Source: Myroides oncorhynchi
GTDB taxonomy: Bacteria; Bacteroidota; Bacteroidia; Flavobacteriales; Flavobacteriaceae
NCBI RefSeq assembly: GCF_020905415.1
Contig: NZ_JAJJMP010000001.1
Span: forward strand, 649,501 to 713,500
Direction of reading: 5' to 3'
Length of the DNA stretch: 64,000 bases
Positions 8,421 through 18,731 of the stretch are shown piece after piece (the first letter of the stretch is position 1; the number at the start of each line of letters is the position of its first letter). The position numbers and the translations under genes were made by a program. A model generated the notes under the pieces. That model worked only from the letters and a program-made list of their open reading frames with translations. It was not told where the DNA came from and did not search any database.

Positions 8421-11400
8421 TTAATTCTTAATCTCTACTCTAGCACCCTCGCTATGAGCACTCATCTCAGGAGCGTACATATTCTGCATAGTAGTAATAC
8501 CATTAGAGAAGTCACCTCCTACATTCGCTCTTAATTCATATTCGAATACATAGTTTCCTTTTCTCAGTCTATTAATAAAGAAGTTCGTTGAAGCATCTCT
8601 TGTTTCTTCATAATAACCAAACTCTCCTTTCCATCTATATCCTGACAATACATTCGTTGGTTCAAATCCACTAGCGCGCATATCTTTTAAGTGGATATAA
8701 TCCATATCTCTATCTACGCTAATCTCTAGTCGTACTGTTACTAAATCCCCTACTTTAATCGGAGTGTCTTTCGCAATCTCACGAAGAGTTTGCCCCTTAT
8801 CTGTATTTACCTTTATATAAAGCTTCTTAGCCATTTTGATACTTGTGTTAGCAGAATTAACTGCATCTATATCTTCAAAATACTGCCAATACATCGCTCC
8901 ATAAGCAACACCCGGAGATGTCTTCGTTATTTCAACAATACCTTTCTTAGCTGTCATTTCTGCTTTAGACCAAGTCTGCTTAATATAACCACTACCTAAC
9001 TGAGCATCTTTAGTCAAGTCAACAGGATAACCGCCTACTTTTACTTCTAGTCCTTTCTCAGCATCAATCCAAGACTTCCCTGTATACATTAAAGCATACA
9101 CAGCCTTAGTAGTCGCTTTCGTAGAAGACCAGCCAGTAGTTTGTTTATTCTTAAGCAACCAAACTTTCATTTGCTCAATATCATTAGCATACTTGTCTTT
9201 ATCGACTTCATTAGCAGCTTCTATAATTGCCACTTGCGTTTCTATAGGCGCTTGATACCATAACCATCCTGGCACATTATGCTTCCAATACATTCCCTTC
9301 TCATCAGATGATACGGCTGTCTCCATAATATTCTTGATAATAGTATCTGCAGTCTTAACCAATCCTAATCTCTTCGCTACTACAGCACGCATAGCGTCTT
9401 TATACAAGTTTCCTGACGGCTTCGCACTCTCTATTCCCTTGCGAATAGAAGCTACCATCGGAGCGTACTTCTCATTGATACCATACTCTCCAATAAAGAA
9501 ACTACGTGCATACAGATAATGCGTATTAATACTCGTCACCTCATTAGGGTTGACCTTCTTATCTCTGTTTAGATAATCAGCGTATTGAGTAGCATCTATG
9601 TACTTAATCGCATCTGATAAAAGTGTTTTATAACCTAGTTCATTAATCCAATCCTCTTCTAACACACCTATTTTCTTCAAGTTTCCAAAACCTTCTACGA
9701 TAGTCTGTGTAATATATAAATCAGACTTTCCTCCTTTAAACCAAGTGAATCCTCCATCACTATTCTGCTGTTCTGCTAACTTCTCTAATGCTGTCTGTAA
9801 ATCCATACGCATTTTATTCAAGTCAAACAGGATAGTGATACGCTTCATTTGTTCTTCTTCACTTACAGTCTCTCTCACCCACGGTGTCTCCGCTAATAAG
9901 ATACTCTTCAATTCTTGGTTTTGCTCAAGCTTAGAGGTTACTTGTCCTTTGGCATTCCATTGATCAAAAACAGTCTTAATCTTAGGATTGTCATTCATTA
10001 TTTTTGTAGCCACTGCATTAGCAAATACTTTGCTAAACAACTGCTCTGAACAATCATAAGGATACTCTTGCAAATAAGGAATAGCAAATACAGCATTCCA
10101 TATCGGATTAGCTGTTAACTCTAGCGTCAACTTGTGATTCTGTAGTGTATTGCTAATTTCCTTTTCGTATGCTTTAAACGAGAATAGCTTATTCTGTCCC
10201 TCTTTCACATAGATAGGCATTGTCTCAGTCACGAGTATTCTATTAGATAGTACAGGTAATGCAGACTCTTCTCCATCACTGAAGTTATCAGATACTGCCA
10301 CTACTCTACACGTCACGACATCGACACCATTAGGCACTTCTATATCCCAATTAACTGCAGTTGACTCAGATTTATTAGCAGAGAACTCTCCTGACTTCTC
10401 TAAGATCAACTCATTTGTATAAGCGTTAAACAACTGTAATGTTGCTTTCCCTTTACGTGTAGTATCAGATAGGTTTATCACCTTAGTCGATAAAGTCAAC
10501 TTATCTCCTTGACGTAAGAAACGAGGCAAGTTAGGTACTACCATTAATTCCTTCTGTGTTACTACAGTTTGCTCTGCATACGCCTGACGTAAGTTCTTCG
10601 TATGACCAACAGCCATAAACTTCCACTTAGTCAATGCCTCAGGCATCGTGAACTCAAACTTCACATCACCGTTCTCGTCAGTCTTTAACGTAGGATAGAA
10701 GAACGCTGTCTCTTGTAAGTTCTTACGAACTGTTGGAGTCGGTGTGGTTTCTTTGTTATCACTTGCTCCACCTACTGCTTTAGTCTCTGTTACAGCGTTT
10801 TCTTCCAAAACACTTACTCCTGCTGCTTGACCTTGTAGAGCACTAGGCGCACCTGTCATAGCTACTTTGGATACAGATTTCTCAGAATCATAACTAAGAT
10901 CCTTTTTAAGACTTACAGACATTACTCTTTGACGTCCATATCCATTATTAAATATACTAAGTCCAAACGTATTTAAAATAACAGGTCTATCTACTGTCAG
11001 CGTAATCTGATCTATCCTTTCACTCATTAACGAACTAAAGTATCCTGTACTGCGCAGTGTACCGAAGTTATATTTATTAAATGAAGGTGAGTTATAATAA
11101 TACTTTGGTTCTTTTAACCCAACATTCAAGTTGTGATAAACGAACTCATCTAATGAAGCATCATACATAGTTGCTAATAACTCCGCTACTACTTGCTCTT
11201 TCTCTTCCCCCTTCACTTTTAGAGACCACTTCTCTTTCGCTCCCGGCTCTACCTTATCTCTAAACGATTCTATTACTATCTGTAGTTTATCTGCATCTTC
11301 TTTTAAAGCTATTTCAGCAGCATCTTGTACCGCCATATTATGCTTTAAAGCTAGTGCATATACATTTACCTTTTTATACTCTAGTTTGATAGGAATATCT

Positions 11401-14327
11401 ACTTTCGTTCCTTTCTTACTGATCTTCATTACTTTTTGAGAAACAGTCTTTCCATTAGCCATTACCTCAACGAAAGCATACGTATTATCCTCAGCACTTC
11501 GTACTTCTACCGTAGCTTTATCCCCTACCTTATACGTTTTTTGTTCTGATTTAAGTTCTACTAATGCCTTTGGTGCTTCTTTAAGCTCTTCATTTCTTAA
11601 GATAAAAGTCTTCTCTATCTCATTCTTTATACCATTCTCTAGTACATACCCTTTTACGATATAGTTACCGGAAGTCAATTGTTTTGCTCCGTTATATACG
11701 ATACTATTTCCTTTAGCAGTATCAAATGAAGTATTAAACACAGATACTCCTTCTTTCCACTTAGAACTATCTTTCTCTTCACCATATACTAGATTAGGGA
11801 ATAAGGCTACGAACTCATCATAGTTATACAACTGATAATCTCCTGTAACCAATCCGAACTCATCAGTAATACGATTAGGATTAGGAGCTAATAACGGATA
11901 GATAGTTAACTCCCCTTGAGAAGCATAATCTATACCGTTTAAGTTTCTTGTACTAATAGTAAAATTACTTAAATCTTTAGCAGTCGTTATCACAGGCAAG
12001 TTGACACTTAGCTCTATATTCTTCTCTCCTACTACTACACTATGATTCTGACTATGTGTCTCCCCATTCTGATCAGTCACATCCGCATATACAGTATAAG
12101 TGAATGTACGAGGCAATGTAGAAGTCGCTTCTCCTTTAGGCAATGCTTTAAAGCTCACAGTGAACTTACCTAAAGCATCTGTCACAGTCTCACCCTGTAT
12201 CATCGTTTCCCCCTTATCGTATCTATAAGGAAATGAAGTACCACATATCCATCGAGGCCATATCTCTTGGCGTACTACACGGTACACTACTTTCGCTTTA
12301 TCTATATTCGTTCCTAAGAAAGCCTTTGCGCTACCTGTAACAGCTACTTCTTCGTTTAGCTTATAAATACCTTTAAGCTCATCAAAGGCTACCTCAAACT
12401 TCGGACGTTTATATTCTTCCATTCTTACACTACTCCATCCTATCGACTCTTCGTTTAGCTTCACTTCTAGACCATAGTATCCCAACTTTCCTGATGAAGG
12501 TAATATAAACTGCCCATTAACAGAACCAAACTCATTCGTCGTCAGCTCCTGTTTAGATACCTCAGTGCCGTTTGCATCAGTTAGTAGTATTGTTACTTTT
12601 GATTTACCTACTACTTGTTCTGTAGTCAGTGTTTTCTTACCTACGATAGACTTAAAGTACATCACTTGAGCAGGTCTGTATATTGCTCTATCAGTAAGGA
12701 TAGTTGCTTTATACGAAACATCGGCTTCCTCTGTTTCGTTATCTCCATAATAACTAGATGCATAAGGAGAGTAGTATACTCCTTCTCCTTTTACATTCAT
12801 ATATAGATAATGTCCTAACTTAGATATATCTATGCTAGCTTGACCATTAGCATCCGTAGTGATGACAGTTTCCCAATAATTATTATTGTCACGTCTCTCG
12901 TCTTCATTTGCTATGTGAATCTTGGTATTGCTAAGAGGCTTACCTGATTTGCGGTTATATGCTCTTAGTTTACCATTGTTTACCTCTATAATATTAGGCG
13001 TTACATTGATATGACTGATCTGTACATCCGTTTTATCTGCTTCTACCTTATTAAAAGGCACACTAGATATTAACACATAATATCTACCCGTCTTTAAAGG
13101 CTTAAGAGCTGCTATCGTTCTGTGCATCTCATAGTCTTTAAACGCACTCAAGTTTAGCTCATACGTATCTACAGCAGGATAATCCTTTAGTAGCTTCAGA
13201 TAGCGTTCTTCTCCTGAATAGAAGTGCTCATCTGTGCTCTTAAGATTACTTGTGTTCTTTAAAATCTTCACATATACTTTATCCGTATTCTGATGCCCTA
13301 TACTTAAAGGAATAGCCTGCTCATCTAACACATAAGCATTAAGCGTATAGTTTAATCGCTTAGCTTCAGCATACTGTTTCATTGTTAACAAGTCCTCTGC
13401 TGTATCTGTATTAGGGAATAGCTTTACAGCTTTATCTACTAAAGCGATTAACTCAACTCCTCTAAGATGATTAGCATATCCCTCATACACTAAGGGTTCT
13501 TTAGGAAACTCTTCTAATAAAGAAGCATATGTTTTCTTGATTACAGCTTCATCACCCTTTGACTCTGCGAGATACATCTGTACATAAACATACATAGAAG
13601 TATTCGCTCTAGCCTTTAAGTCCTTTAATAACTCCGTCTCTAGCTGTTCTTTCTTATTCTTAACCAATACACTTTCTTCGTCTGATAAGTCAAACGAGTT
13701 ATACTGTAAATTCTCTATGAAGTTTAATCTTAGTGCATCATATACAGTAAACTTAGTCCAATCTATCCCTAAGTTCTGATTCGAAAGGTAAAACACATCA
13801 GCCCAACTACCGATAAGCGCCTGCTGATCTTTTGCTGCTAGAGTTAATCCTCTGTTATACAGTTTATCTATTTCGCGTTTAAAATCTGCTTCTGTCCAGT
13901 ACTCAATAGAAGAAGAGGTTCCTCCTTCTATAGCAGTTCTATTTCTCAGTTTATATCTATTGGCATCGAAGTACAACTTATATATTTCAGCTACATAAGT
14001 ATCTAATATAGCTCTTGTAGAACCTGTCGCAGTATTACTTTCTTTTTTAAACTGATCTATAATACTATTAATATCATACTTCTCGTCTTCTTGAATAATG
14101 ATATTAACCTTTGCTTCATAGAACATCGCCTTCATCATACTCGGATAATCTTTATTCTTCTTAGATAAAGACAATACTTCCCTAATATTAGGTAACATAC
14201 TTTTTACCTCAGCATTCACTTCTTGCTTCTGAATAATATCCCATAACGCTTGTATGCGATTATCAGGCTTCTGACCAAACCCTATAAGTGGAGCAAGTAT
14301 CATAAGATATAAGCTAGTTTTTTTCAT
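8421..14327 (-). CDS. Bacterial alpha-2-macroglobulin-like protein
   Basis: 1968-aa secreted protein. I start it at the ATG giving MKKTSLYLMILAPLIGFGQ, a classical signal peptide; the frame extends five codons upstream. It has no lipobox. After a helical N-terminal region come macroglobulin domains with MG2-like sequence around residues 540-640, an A2M domain near 1210-1300 (TDENGDVKFEFTMPEALTKW), a thioester motif CSEQ at residues 1426-1429 inside YPYDCSEQ, and a helical thioester domain plus the C-terminal MG10-like domain. The intact Cys-x-Glu-Gln suggests covalent trapping of proteases, as in bacterial YfhM-type proteins. Between about 1155 and 1175 an insert contains SALQGQAAGVSV, resembling the SusC-type plug motif. 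Monocistronic. Confidence 0.93.
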   Translation of the reverse strand: MKKTSLYLMILAPLIGFGQKPDNRIQALWDIIQKQEVNAEVKSMLPNIREVLSLSKKNKDYPSMMKAMFYEAKVNIIIQEDEKYDINSIIDQFKKESNTATGSTRAILDTYVAEIYKLYFDANRYKLRNRTAIEGGTSSSIEYWTEADFKREIDKLYNRGLTLAAKDQQALIGSWADVFYLSNQNLGIDWTKFTVYDALRLNFIENLQYNSFDLSDEESVLVKNKKEQLETELLKDLKARANTSMYVYVQMYLAESKGDEAVIKKTYASLLEEFPKEPLVYEGYANHLRGVELIALVDKAVKLFPNTDTAEDLLTMKQYAEAKRLNYTLNAYVLDEQAIPLSIGHQNTDKVYVKILKNTSNLKSTDEHFYSGEERYLKLLKDYPAVDTYELNLSAFKDYEMHRTIAALKPLKTGRYYVLISSVPFNKVEADKTDVQISHINVTPNIIEVNNGKLRAYNRKSGKPLSNTKIHIANEDERRDNNNYWETVITTDANGQASIDISKLGHYLYMNVKGEGVYYSPYASSYYGDNETEEADVSYKATILTDRAIYRPAQVMYFKSIVGKKTLTTEQVVGKSKVTILLTDANGTEVSKQELTTNEFGSVNGQFILPSSGKLGYYGLEVKLNEESIGWSSVRMEEYKRPKFEVAFDELKGIYKLNEEVAVTGSAKAFLGTNIDKAKVVYRVVRQEIWPRWICGTSFPYRYDKGETMIQGETVTDALGKFTVSFKALPKGEATSTLPRTFTYTVYADVTDQNGETHSQNHSVVVGEKNIELSVNLPVITTAKDLSNFTISTRNLNGIDYASQGELTIYPLLAPNPNRITDEFGLVTGDYQLYNYDEFVALFPNLVYGEEKDSSKWKEGVSVFNTSFDTAKGNSIVYNGAKQLTSGNYIVKGYVLENGIKNEIEKTFILRNEELKEAPKALVELKSEQKTYKVGDKATVEVRSAEDNTYAFVEVMANGKTVSQKVMKISKKGTKVDIPIKLEYKKVNVYALALKHNMAVQDAAEIALKEDADKLQIVIESFRDKVEPGAKEKWSLKVKGEEKEQVVAELLATMYDASLDEFVYHNLNVGLKEPKYYYNSPSFNKYNFGTLRSTGYFSSLMSERIDQITLTVDRPVILNTFGLSIFNNGYGRQRVMSVSLKKDLSYDSEKSVSKVAMTGAPSALQGQAAGVSVLEENAVTETKAVGGASDNKETTPTPTVRKNLQETAFFYPTLKTDENGDVKFEFTMPEALTKWKFMAVGHTKNLRQAYAEQTVVTQKELMVVPNLPRFLRQGDKLTLSTKVINLSDTTRKGKATLQLFNAYTNELILEKSGEFSANKSESTAVNWDIEVPNGVDVVTCRVVAVSDNFSDGEESALPVLSNRILVTETMPIYVKEGQNKLFSFKAYEKEISNTLQNHKLTLELTANPIWNAVFAIPYLQEYPYDCSEQLFSKVFANAVATKIMNDNPKIKTVFDQWNAKGQVTSKLEQNQELKSILLAETPWVRETVSEEEQMKRITILFDLNKMRMDLQTALEKLAEQQNSDGGFTWFKGGKSDLYITQTIVEGFGNLKKIGVLEEDWINELGYKTLLSDAIKYIDATQYADYLNRDKKVNPNEVTSINTHYLYARSFFIGEYGINEKYAPMVASIRKGIESAKPSGNLYKDAMRAVVAKRLGLVKTADTIIKNIMETAVSSDEKGMYWKHNVPGWLWYQAPIETQVAIIEAANEVDKDKYANDIEQMKVWLLKNKQTTGWSSTKATTKAVYALMYTGKSWIDAEKGLEVKVGGYPVDLTKDAQLGSGYIKQTWSKAEMTAKKGIVEITKTSPGVAYGAMYWQYFEDIDAVNSANTSIKMAKKLYIKVNTDKGQTLREIAKDTPIKVGDLVTVRLEISVDRDMDYIHLKDMRASGFEPTNVLSGYRWKGEFGYYEETRDASTNFFINRLRKGNYVFEYELRANVGGDFSNGITTMQNMYAPEMSAHSEGARVEIKN

Positions 14328-14622
14328 ATATATATATAGCACCTTTTTTTTGCTGTTTCTAAATTACTTAAAAGAATTTTAAAAGTCTCTATTATCTCAA
14401 TAAATTAACTTCACTATTACCATACTTTACTAATTAACTTAGATTTTATATCTAGATTTATCTTAACACAACAGCATATTTTATTTCACAAATAACATAT
14501 TTACTTCCAATAAATACAACTTTCAATTATTCTATAAACAGTACGATAACTCAAGCTTTATAAGAGGATAACATTTAAAAAACATATTCACTGTTTCTTT
14601 GACTCAATAAAAAAAAACAAAT

Positions 14623-15573
14623 ATGAAACGAATTATTTTTAGTCTATTACTTTGTGCTTCATTAGTATCTTGCTCTAATGACGATAATAAAGATGATAAA
14701 AAAGAAAACAAAAAATACCAAACAGAGAATGTGGTATTATTGGTAATTGACGGACCTAGGATGTCTGAAACATGGGAAGATAAAACGAAGAAGAATATCC
14801 CTAACCGGGTATCATTGCTAAAAGAAGGAGTATTTATTAACAACTTTCAAAACAACGGATTGACAAATACCAATGCTGGTCATACAGCTTTAATTACAGG
14901 AGTCTATGACAGTATACAGAATAATGGGAAAGAACTTCCTTCAAATCCTTCTGTATTACAACAATGGCTTAAACACTCTAAAAAAGACAATAGCAAAGCT
15001 TGGGTTATCGTATCGAAAGACAAACTAGAAGTGCTAAACAATACGAAAAACAAAGAATGGAATGGCAAGTTTATGCCTAAAGCAGATGCTGGTATATCAG
15101 GTAACCCATCTGGATATAGAGAGGATGCTGTGACCATCGCTAATTTTAAAAAGGTAATTACATCTGACAAACCTAACGTGGTTGTAATTAACTTAAAAGA
15201 TGTAGATAGCTATGGTCATGCTAACAAATGGAATGAATATATCCAAGCAATCAAAACTACTGATCAAAGTATTAAAGAGATTTGGGACTTTTTACAAACT
15301 CAACCTAACTACAAAGGCAAAACAACACTAATGGTTTCTAATGATCATGGACGTCACTTAGATGGAGTGAAAAATGGTTTTATAAACCACGGCGATAGCT
15401 GTAGAGGTTGTCGCCATATAGAGTTTTTCGCTATGGGACCAGACTTTAAGAAAAATGCTACCATTACAACAGGAAGTTATGAACAGATAGATGTTGCAAA
15501 TACAATGGCTGAGTTATTAGGTGTAAAATTAGAATACAGCAAGGGAAAAGTAATAAAAGATATTTTTAAATAA
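14623..15573 (+). CDS. Alkaline-phosphatase-superfamily lipoprotein
   Basis: 316-aa lipoprotein, lipobox ending at Cys17, then an Asp/Lys-rich stretch (CSNDDNKDDKK) of the kind that directs Flavobacteriaceae lipoproteins to the cell surface. The alkaline phosphatase/phosphodiesterase/sulfatase superfamily pattern is visible: metal ligand Asp43 (LLVIDGP), probable nucleophile Thr near 81-83 (LTNTNAGHTALITG), then DVDSYGH, VSNDHGRH and GCRHIEFFAMGP supplying the other metal residues. It could be a phosphodiesterase or phosphatase acting outside the outer membrane; substrate unknown. A bidirectional terminator follows. Confidence 0.85.
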   Translation: MKRIIFSLLLCASLVSCSNDDNKDDKKENKKYQTENVVLLVIDGPRMSETWEDKTKKNIPNRVSLLKEGVFINNFQNNGLTNTNAGHTALITGVYDSIQNNGKELPSNPSVLQQWLKHSKKDNSKAWVIVSKDKLEVLNNTKNKEWNGKFMPKADAGISGNPSGYREDAVTIANFKKVITSDKPNVVVINLKDVDSYGHANKWNEYIQAIKTTDQSIKEIWDFLQTQPNYKGKTTLMVSNDHGRHLDGVKNGFINHGDSCRGCRHIEFFAMGPDFKKNATITTGSYEQIDVANTMAELLGVKLEYSKGKVIKDIFK

Positions 15574-15593
15574 ATAATCTTTCACAGATAATA

Positions 15594-15615
15594 AAAGGAG
15601 CCAAGCGGCTCCTTT
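15594..15615. terminator. Bidirectional terminator
   Basis: AAAGGAGCC-aagc-GGCTCCTTT perfect hairpin between the convergent phosphatase-like and 146-aa lipoprotein genes, serving both strands. Confidence 0.85.
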
Positions 15616-15616
15616 C

Positions 15617-16057
15617 TTATTTACTTTCTCTCCATCTAACAGGTAAATTAGGAATAGGATTATTCATAAAACCTGGTATTCCTTTATTAGGAAATGCAGG
15701 ATTCAAATTGACAGGTATAGCATAGACCTTATAGCTTTTGATATAATCTTTACTCACTATAACTCCCTCCTTCTTAATAGAGATTTCTTTCGTCTCTCCT
15801 AAACTTAGCGAGAATCTTTCTGTCTTTAGTTTTTCATTCATAGTAGTTATCGCCTCTACATATCCTTCCATAGGAGTCTTTACCTTAGACTTCACAGTAA
15901 AGTAGAAATTCGTGTACTCTTTCTCACTTCTGTTTTCTACGGACGTACCTGTGTATTGAACATTTATATCTCTATCATTAGCAGGCATATCCTCTTTAGA
16001 ACAACTAGCTAATAACACAGTAATCAACATCACCACAACCAAACTCATATTTTTCAT
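15617..16057 (-). CDS. Small lipoprotein, unknown function
   Basis: 146-aa protein with a signal peptide and lipobox ending at Cys19 (LLASC). The mature part looks like one immunoglobulin-like beta-sandwich domain (YTNFYFTVKSKVKTPMEGYVEA), but no family is recognised. It is convergent with the phosphatase-like gene and shares its terminator. Confidence 0.7.
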   Translation of the reverse strand: MKNMSLVVVMLITVLLASCSKEDMPANDRDINVQYTGTSVENRSEKEYTNFYFTVKSKVKTPMEGYVEAITTMNEKLKTERFSLSLGETKEISIKKEGVIVSKDYIKSYKVYAIPVNLNPAFPNKGIPGFMNNPIPNLPVRWRESK

Positions 16058-16239
16058 ATTTCTATTATTTTAAGTACGCAATGTAAAATAACAGAATAAA
16101 AGTATATGTTATAAAAACATTATTTAACTAAAAATAAAAACATAAAACAATAAAATTAAGATTATAATAAATACTACATTTAATTTAACCCCAAATAACA
16201 AACATAAATACCAGAAACTAGTACACAAGAATCTATTAC

Positions 16240-16267
16240 AAAAAAGGATGCTCTCTCGAACATCCTT
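16240..16267 (-). terminator. Terminator of the M28 peptidase gene
   Basis: Stem AAGGATG / CATCCTT followed on the minus strand by a six-T run, just after the stop codon. Confidence 0.8.
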
Positions 16268-16275
16268 CTACTATA

Positions 16276-17841
16276 TTAATTACTTGTACGTTTAGGTCCT
16301 TTTGACTCAGGCCACTCTTGACGTTCACCCTTATTGTTTAGAGGAAGTACTATCTTCTCTCTAGATACTAACTCTGCTTCTTCACTAGCTTTATAAGCCA
16401 TAATAGCGATTAAGATAGCGTTATTCTGTACATCGTCATACACGATCTTATCTGCTGTATCTCGGTTAGTATGCCAAGTGTAGTTACCATACCCCCAACT
16501 CAAAGAACTCATCATAAATCCAGGGATATCTTTACTCACGAATGATACGTGGTCAGAACCTCCCCCTGATGGAGAACCAGGAAAGCTAGTCTTAATCTCT
16601 TTCTTATATTTTTCAGGCACCGCATATAACCAATCTGTAATATACTGGTAAGAGTTTAAGAATCCTTGGCCTGAGATATTAGCCACACGACCTGTTCCAT
16701 TATCTTGGTTAAACACTACTTGTATTTTATTGTGTAGTTCTGGATGATCAGCTACGAACGCACGAGACCCATTAAGTCCTTGCTCCTCACTTCCCCAATT
16801 ACCGATAAGTATCGTACGCTTAGGATTAGGCAATACTATCTTTAAGATACGAGCAGCTTCCATCATTGTGATAATACCTGTACCGTTATCAGTAGCTCCT
16901 GTACCACCATCCCAACTATCTAAGTGAGCTGATAAGATAACATACTCATCTGCCTTAGCTCCTCCTTTTAATTCTGCTACTGTATTATACGTCTTAGCAG
17001 TACCTAGATCTTTAGACTGAGCATTAACTGTAATTCTTGGTGCTTTCCCATTCTCCGCTAATCTATATAGCATACCATAATCTTCCACAGCAATATCAAT
17101 AGTCGGTACCTTCTTAGTCTCAGCACCGAAGATTCTATTAGATCCCATGATACCAGTCCAGTATGACATCACTACACCTGCAGCACCTGCATCTTCTAAT
17201 ACTTTTGGCAACTCTTTAGCTGTATACCCAGTATTCTTAATACGAGTAGCCCAAGCTTTTTCAGCTACAGCTTTCTCTTCTGTCATTTTCGTATATGATT
17301 CTTCTGTTGCAAACGTTTTCCATTGGTAGTCTGGACGACCTGTAGGCTGATGCATAGAGATTAATACATACTTCCCTTTTACAGATGGCAACCAAGCTTC
17401 AAAGTCAGCCTTAGTCTTTGCATCTGTCAGTACTACTACTTCGCCATCTACTCCACCTTTCTTAGAAGCTGGACTCCAAGCTAGCTGCATTCCTTCCATT
17501 GATTTAATACGAGGAGAAGTCATTGTGATTTGTGTAGTACCGCGTTCCCAAGCTTTCCAAGTTCCATACTCTTCATTGCGTGCTTCAAATCCCATAGATT
17601 GGTACTGATTCTTTACCCAGTTATGCGCTTGCATCATCTGTGGTGTACCTACTAAGCGAGGCCCTATCACATCCATTAGTTCGAATGCATAGTTTCTCAA
17701 CTGTGAGTTAGTCGTTCCTTCTTTTACTATAGCATCTACTATAGGGTCTTGTTTTTGTGCGATAGCTAATGAGCTAGAGAATATTGCTACTCCCAATACC
17801 CCTTGTGCTATCGACTTCGTAATCGTAGTGGTTAATTTCAT
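16276..17841 (-). CDS. M28 family zinc aminopeptidase with PA domain
   Basis: 521-aa secreted peptidase. An N-terminal signal peptide (ends near ALA) is followed by a PA-like insert (about residues 140-260) and the M28 catalytic domain. Zinc-site residues: His306 and Asp308 in AHLDSWD, bridging Asp318 in GATDNG, catalytic Glu352 and ligand Glu353 in NWGSEEQG, an Asp in NQDNGTG, and a His in GSDHVSF. It resembles plasma glutamate carboxypeptidase/aminopeptidase Q-type enzymes, which act on dipeptides and N-terminal residues. Probably periplasmic or outer-membrane associated. Monocistronic. Confidence 0.92.
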   Translation of the reverse strand: MKLTTTITKSIAQGVLGVAIFSSSLAIAQKQDPIVDAIVKEGTTNSQLRNYAFELMDVIGPRLVGTPQMMQAHNWVKNQYQSMGFEARNEEYGTWKAWERGTTQITMTSPRIKSMEGMQLAWSPASKKGGVDGEVVVLTDAKTKADFEAWLPSVKGKYVLISMHQPTGRPDYQWKTFATEESYTKMTEEKAVAEKAWATRIKNTGYTAKELPKVLEDAGAAGVVMSYWTGIMGSNRIFGAETKKVPTIDIAVEDYGMLYRLAENGKAPRITVNAQSKDLGTAKTYNTVAELKGGAKADEYVILSAHLDSWDGGTGATDNGTGIITMMEAARILKIVLPNPKRTILIGNWGSEEQGLNGSRAFVADHPELHNKIQVVFNQDNGTGRVANISGQGFLNSYQYITDWLYAVPEKYKKEIKTSFPGSPSGGGSDHVSFVSKDIPGFMMSSLSWGYGNYTWHTNRDTADKIVYDDVQNNAILIAIMAYKASEEAELVSREKIVLPLNNKGERQEWPESKGPKRTSN

Positions 17842-18014
17842 TATTGTTTGGTGTTTTGTTTAGCTGAGCAAATTACACATTTAACTCAAATAACCAAACC
17901 TTATAATTCACATTCTACCTTAAGATACTAGATTATACAAATGATTTCACAATAATCACCACTCAAAAGAATCTATTATACAAAACTCACTTCTTTTTAT
18001 TATAACAATCACAA

Positions 18015-18713
18015 TCAATAATACTCATAACTAATCACCTTCTCCTGAAACAACACTCCTTCATTTGTATAAATAACTTGTTGTGTAACATTGCCAAAAC
18101 TATCAAAGGCATTATTCTCTACCACATATTTCTCTTCTTCCTTTAGTATAGCGTCCTTCTGAACTAATCCGTTCTGATAACTATTTCCTTCATAGGTCAT
18201 TGTACTCAAAACGTTTAACTGTTCTTGATTATCCGCCTTAAGTTTACTGATTATTTGTATCGATAATAGCAATCTTTCCTTATTACTCTTTCCTTTTAAA
18301 GTAGTGATGACATCAGGAGTAGTGATATAGGTAGTTGTCTGTGTATACTCATTAAGAGTAGACCACTTTTGTTTGCCTTCACTTAATTGTTTACCCTCAT
18401 AGTCATAACTAGTTACTTTGCGCACCATATTAATATAGGGCTCATACTTAACGATACCATTCGTGCTAAACTCTAATACTTCAGGGTCTAGTTCGTTATC
18501 TAATGATTCTAGTGATGTTTTATATCCATCTATCCCATAAGTACTCACCTGCTGAGTCACTACAGCTGTATTTGGCATACGAGTAACCTCGGTTAATTTC
18601 TTCACTTCACCTCTTAATCCCTCAAGTTGCAAATCTGTAGGAGGAGTATTGTTCACCTCTGCCTTACATCCTTGCAGCCCTAATAGTAACACTAAAAATA
18701 ATATCTTTCTCAT
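18015..18713 (-). CDS. Lipoprotein, paralogue of the next gene upstream
   Basis: 232-aa lipoprotein with lipobox at Cys16 (LGLQGC). I take the ATG at 18713, since the frame's first Met five codons earlier would put non-signal residues in front of the signal peptide. It shares the opening pattern LQLEGLRGEVK and the later YEYY ending with the gene at 18732-19427, and is separated from it by 18 bp, so they form a duplicated two-gene operon. Short YD-like segments (YDYEGKQLSE, FDSFGNVTQQ) recall RHS-type beta-hairpin repeats. No function known. Confidence 0.75.
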   Translation of the reverse strand: MRKILFLVLLLGLQGCKAEVNNTPPTDLQLEGLRGEVKKLTEVTRMPNTAVVTQQVSTYGIDGYKTSLESLDNELDPEVLEFSTNGIVKYEPYINMVRKVTSYDYEGKQLSEGKQKWSTLNEYTQTTTYITTPDVITTLKGKSNKERLLLSIQIISKLKADNQEQLNVLSTMTYEGNSYQNGLVQKDAILKEEEKYVVENNAFDSFGNVTQQVIYTNEGVLFQEKVISYEYY

Positions 18714-18731
18714 CTCTATTCTAAACATTCT

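Noticed and set aside
8141-8424. Short plus-strand ORFs at the pirin and A2M boundary
   Set aside because: They are antisense to the pirin gene and its promoter.
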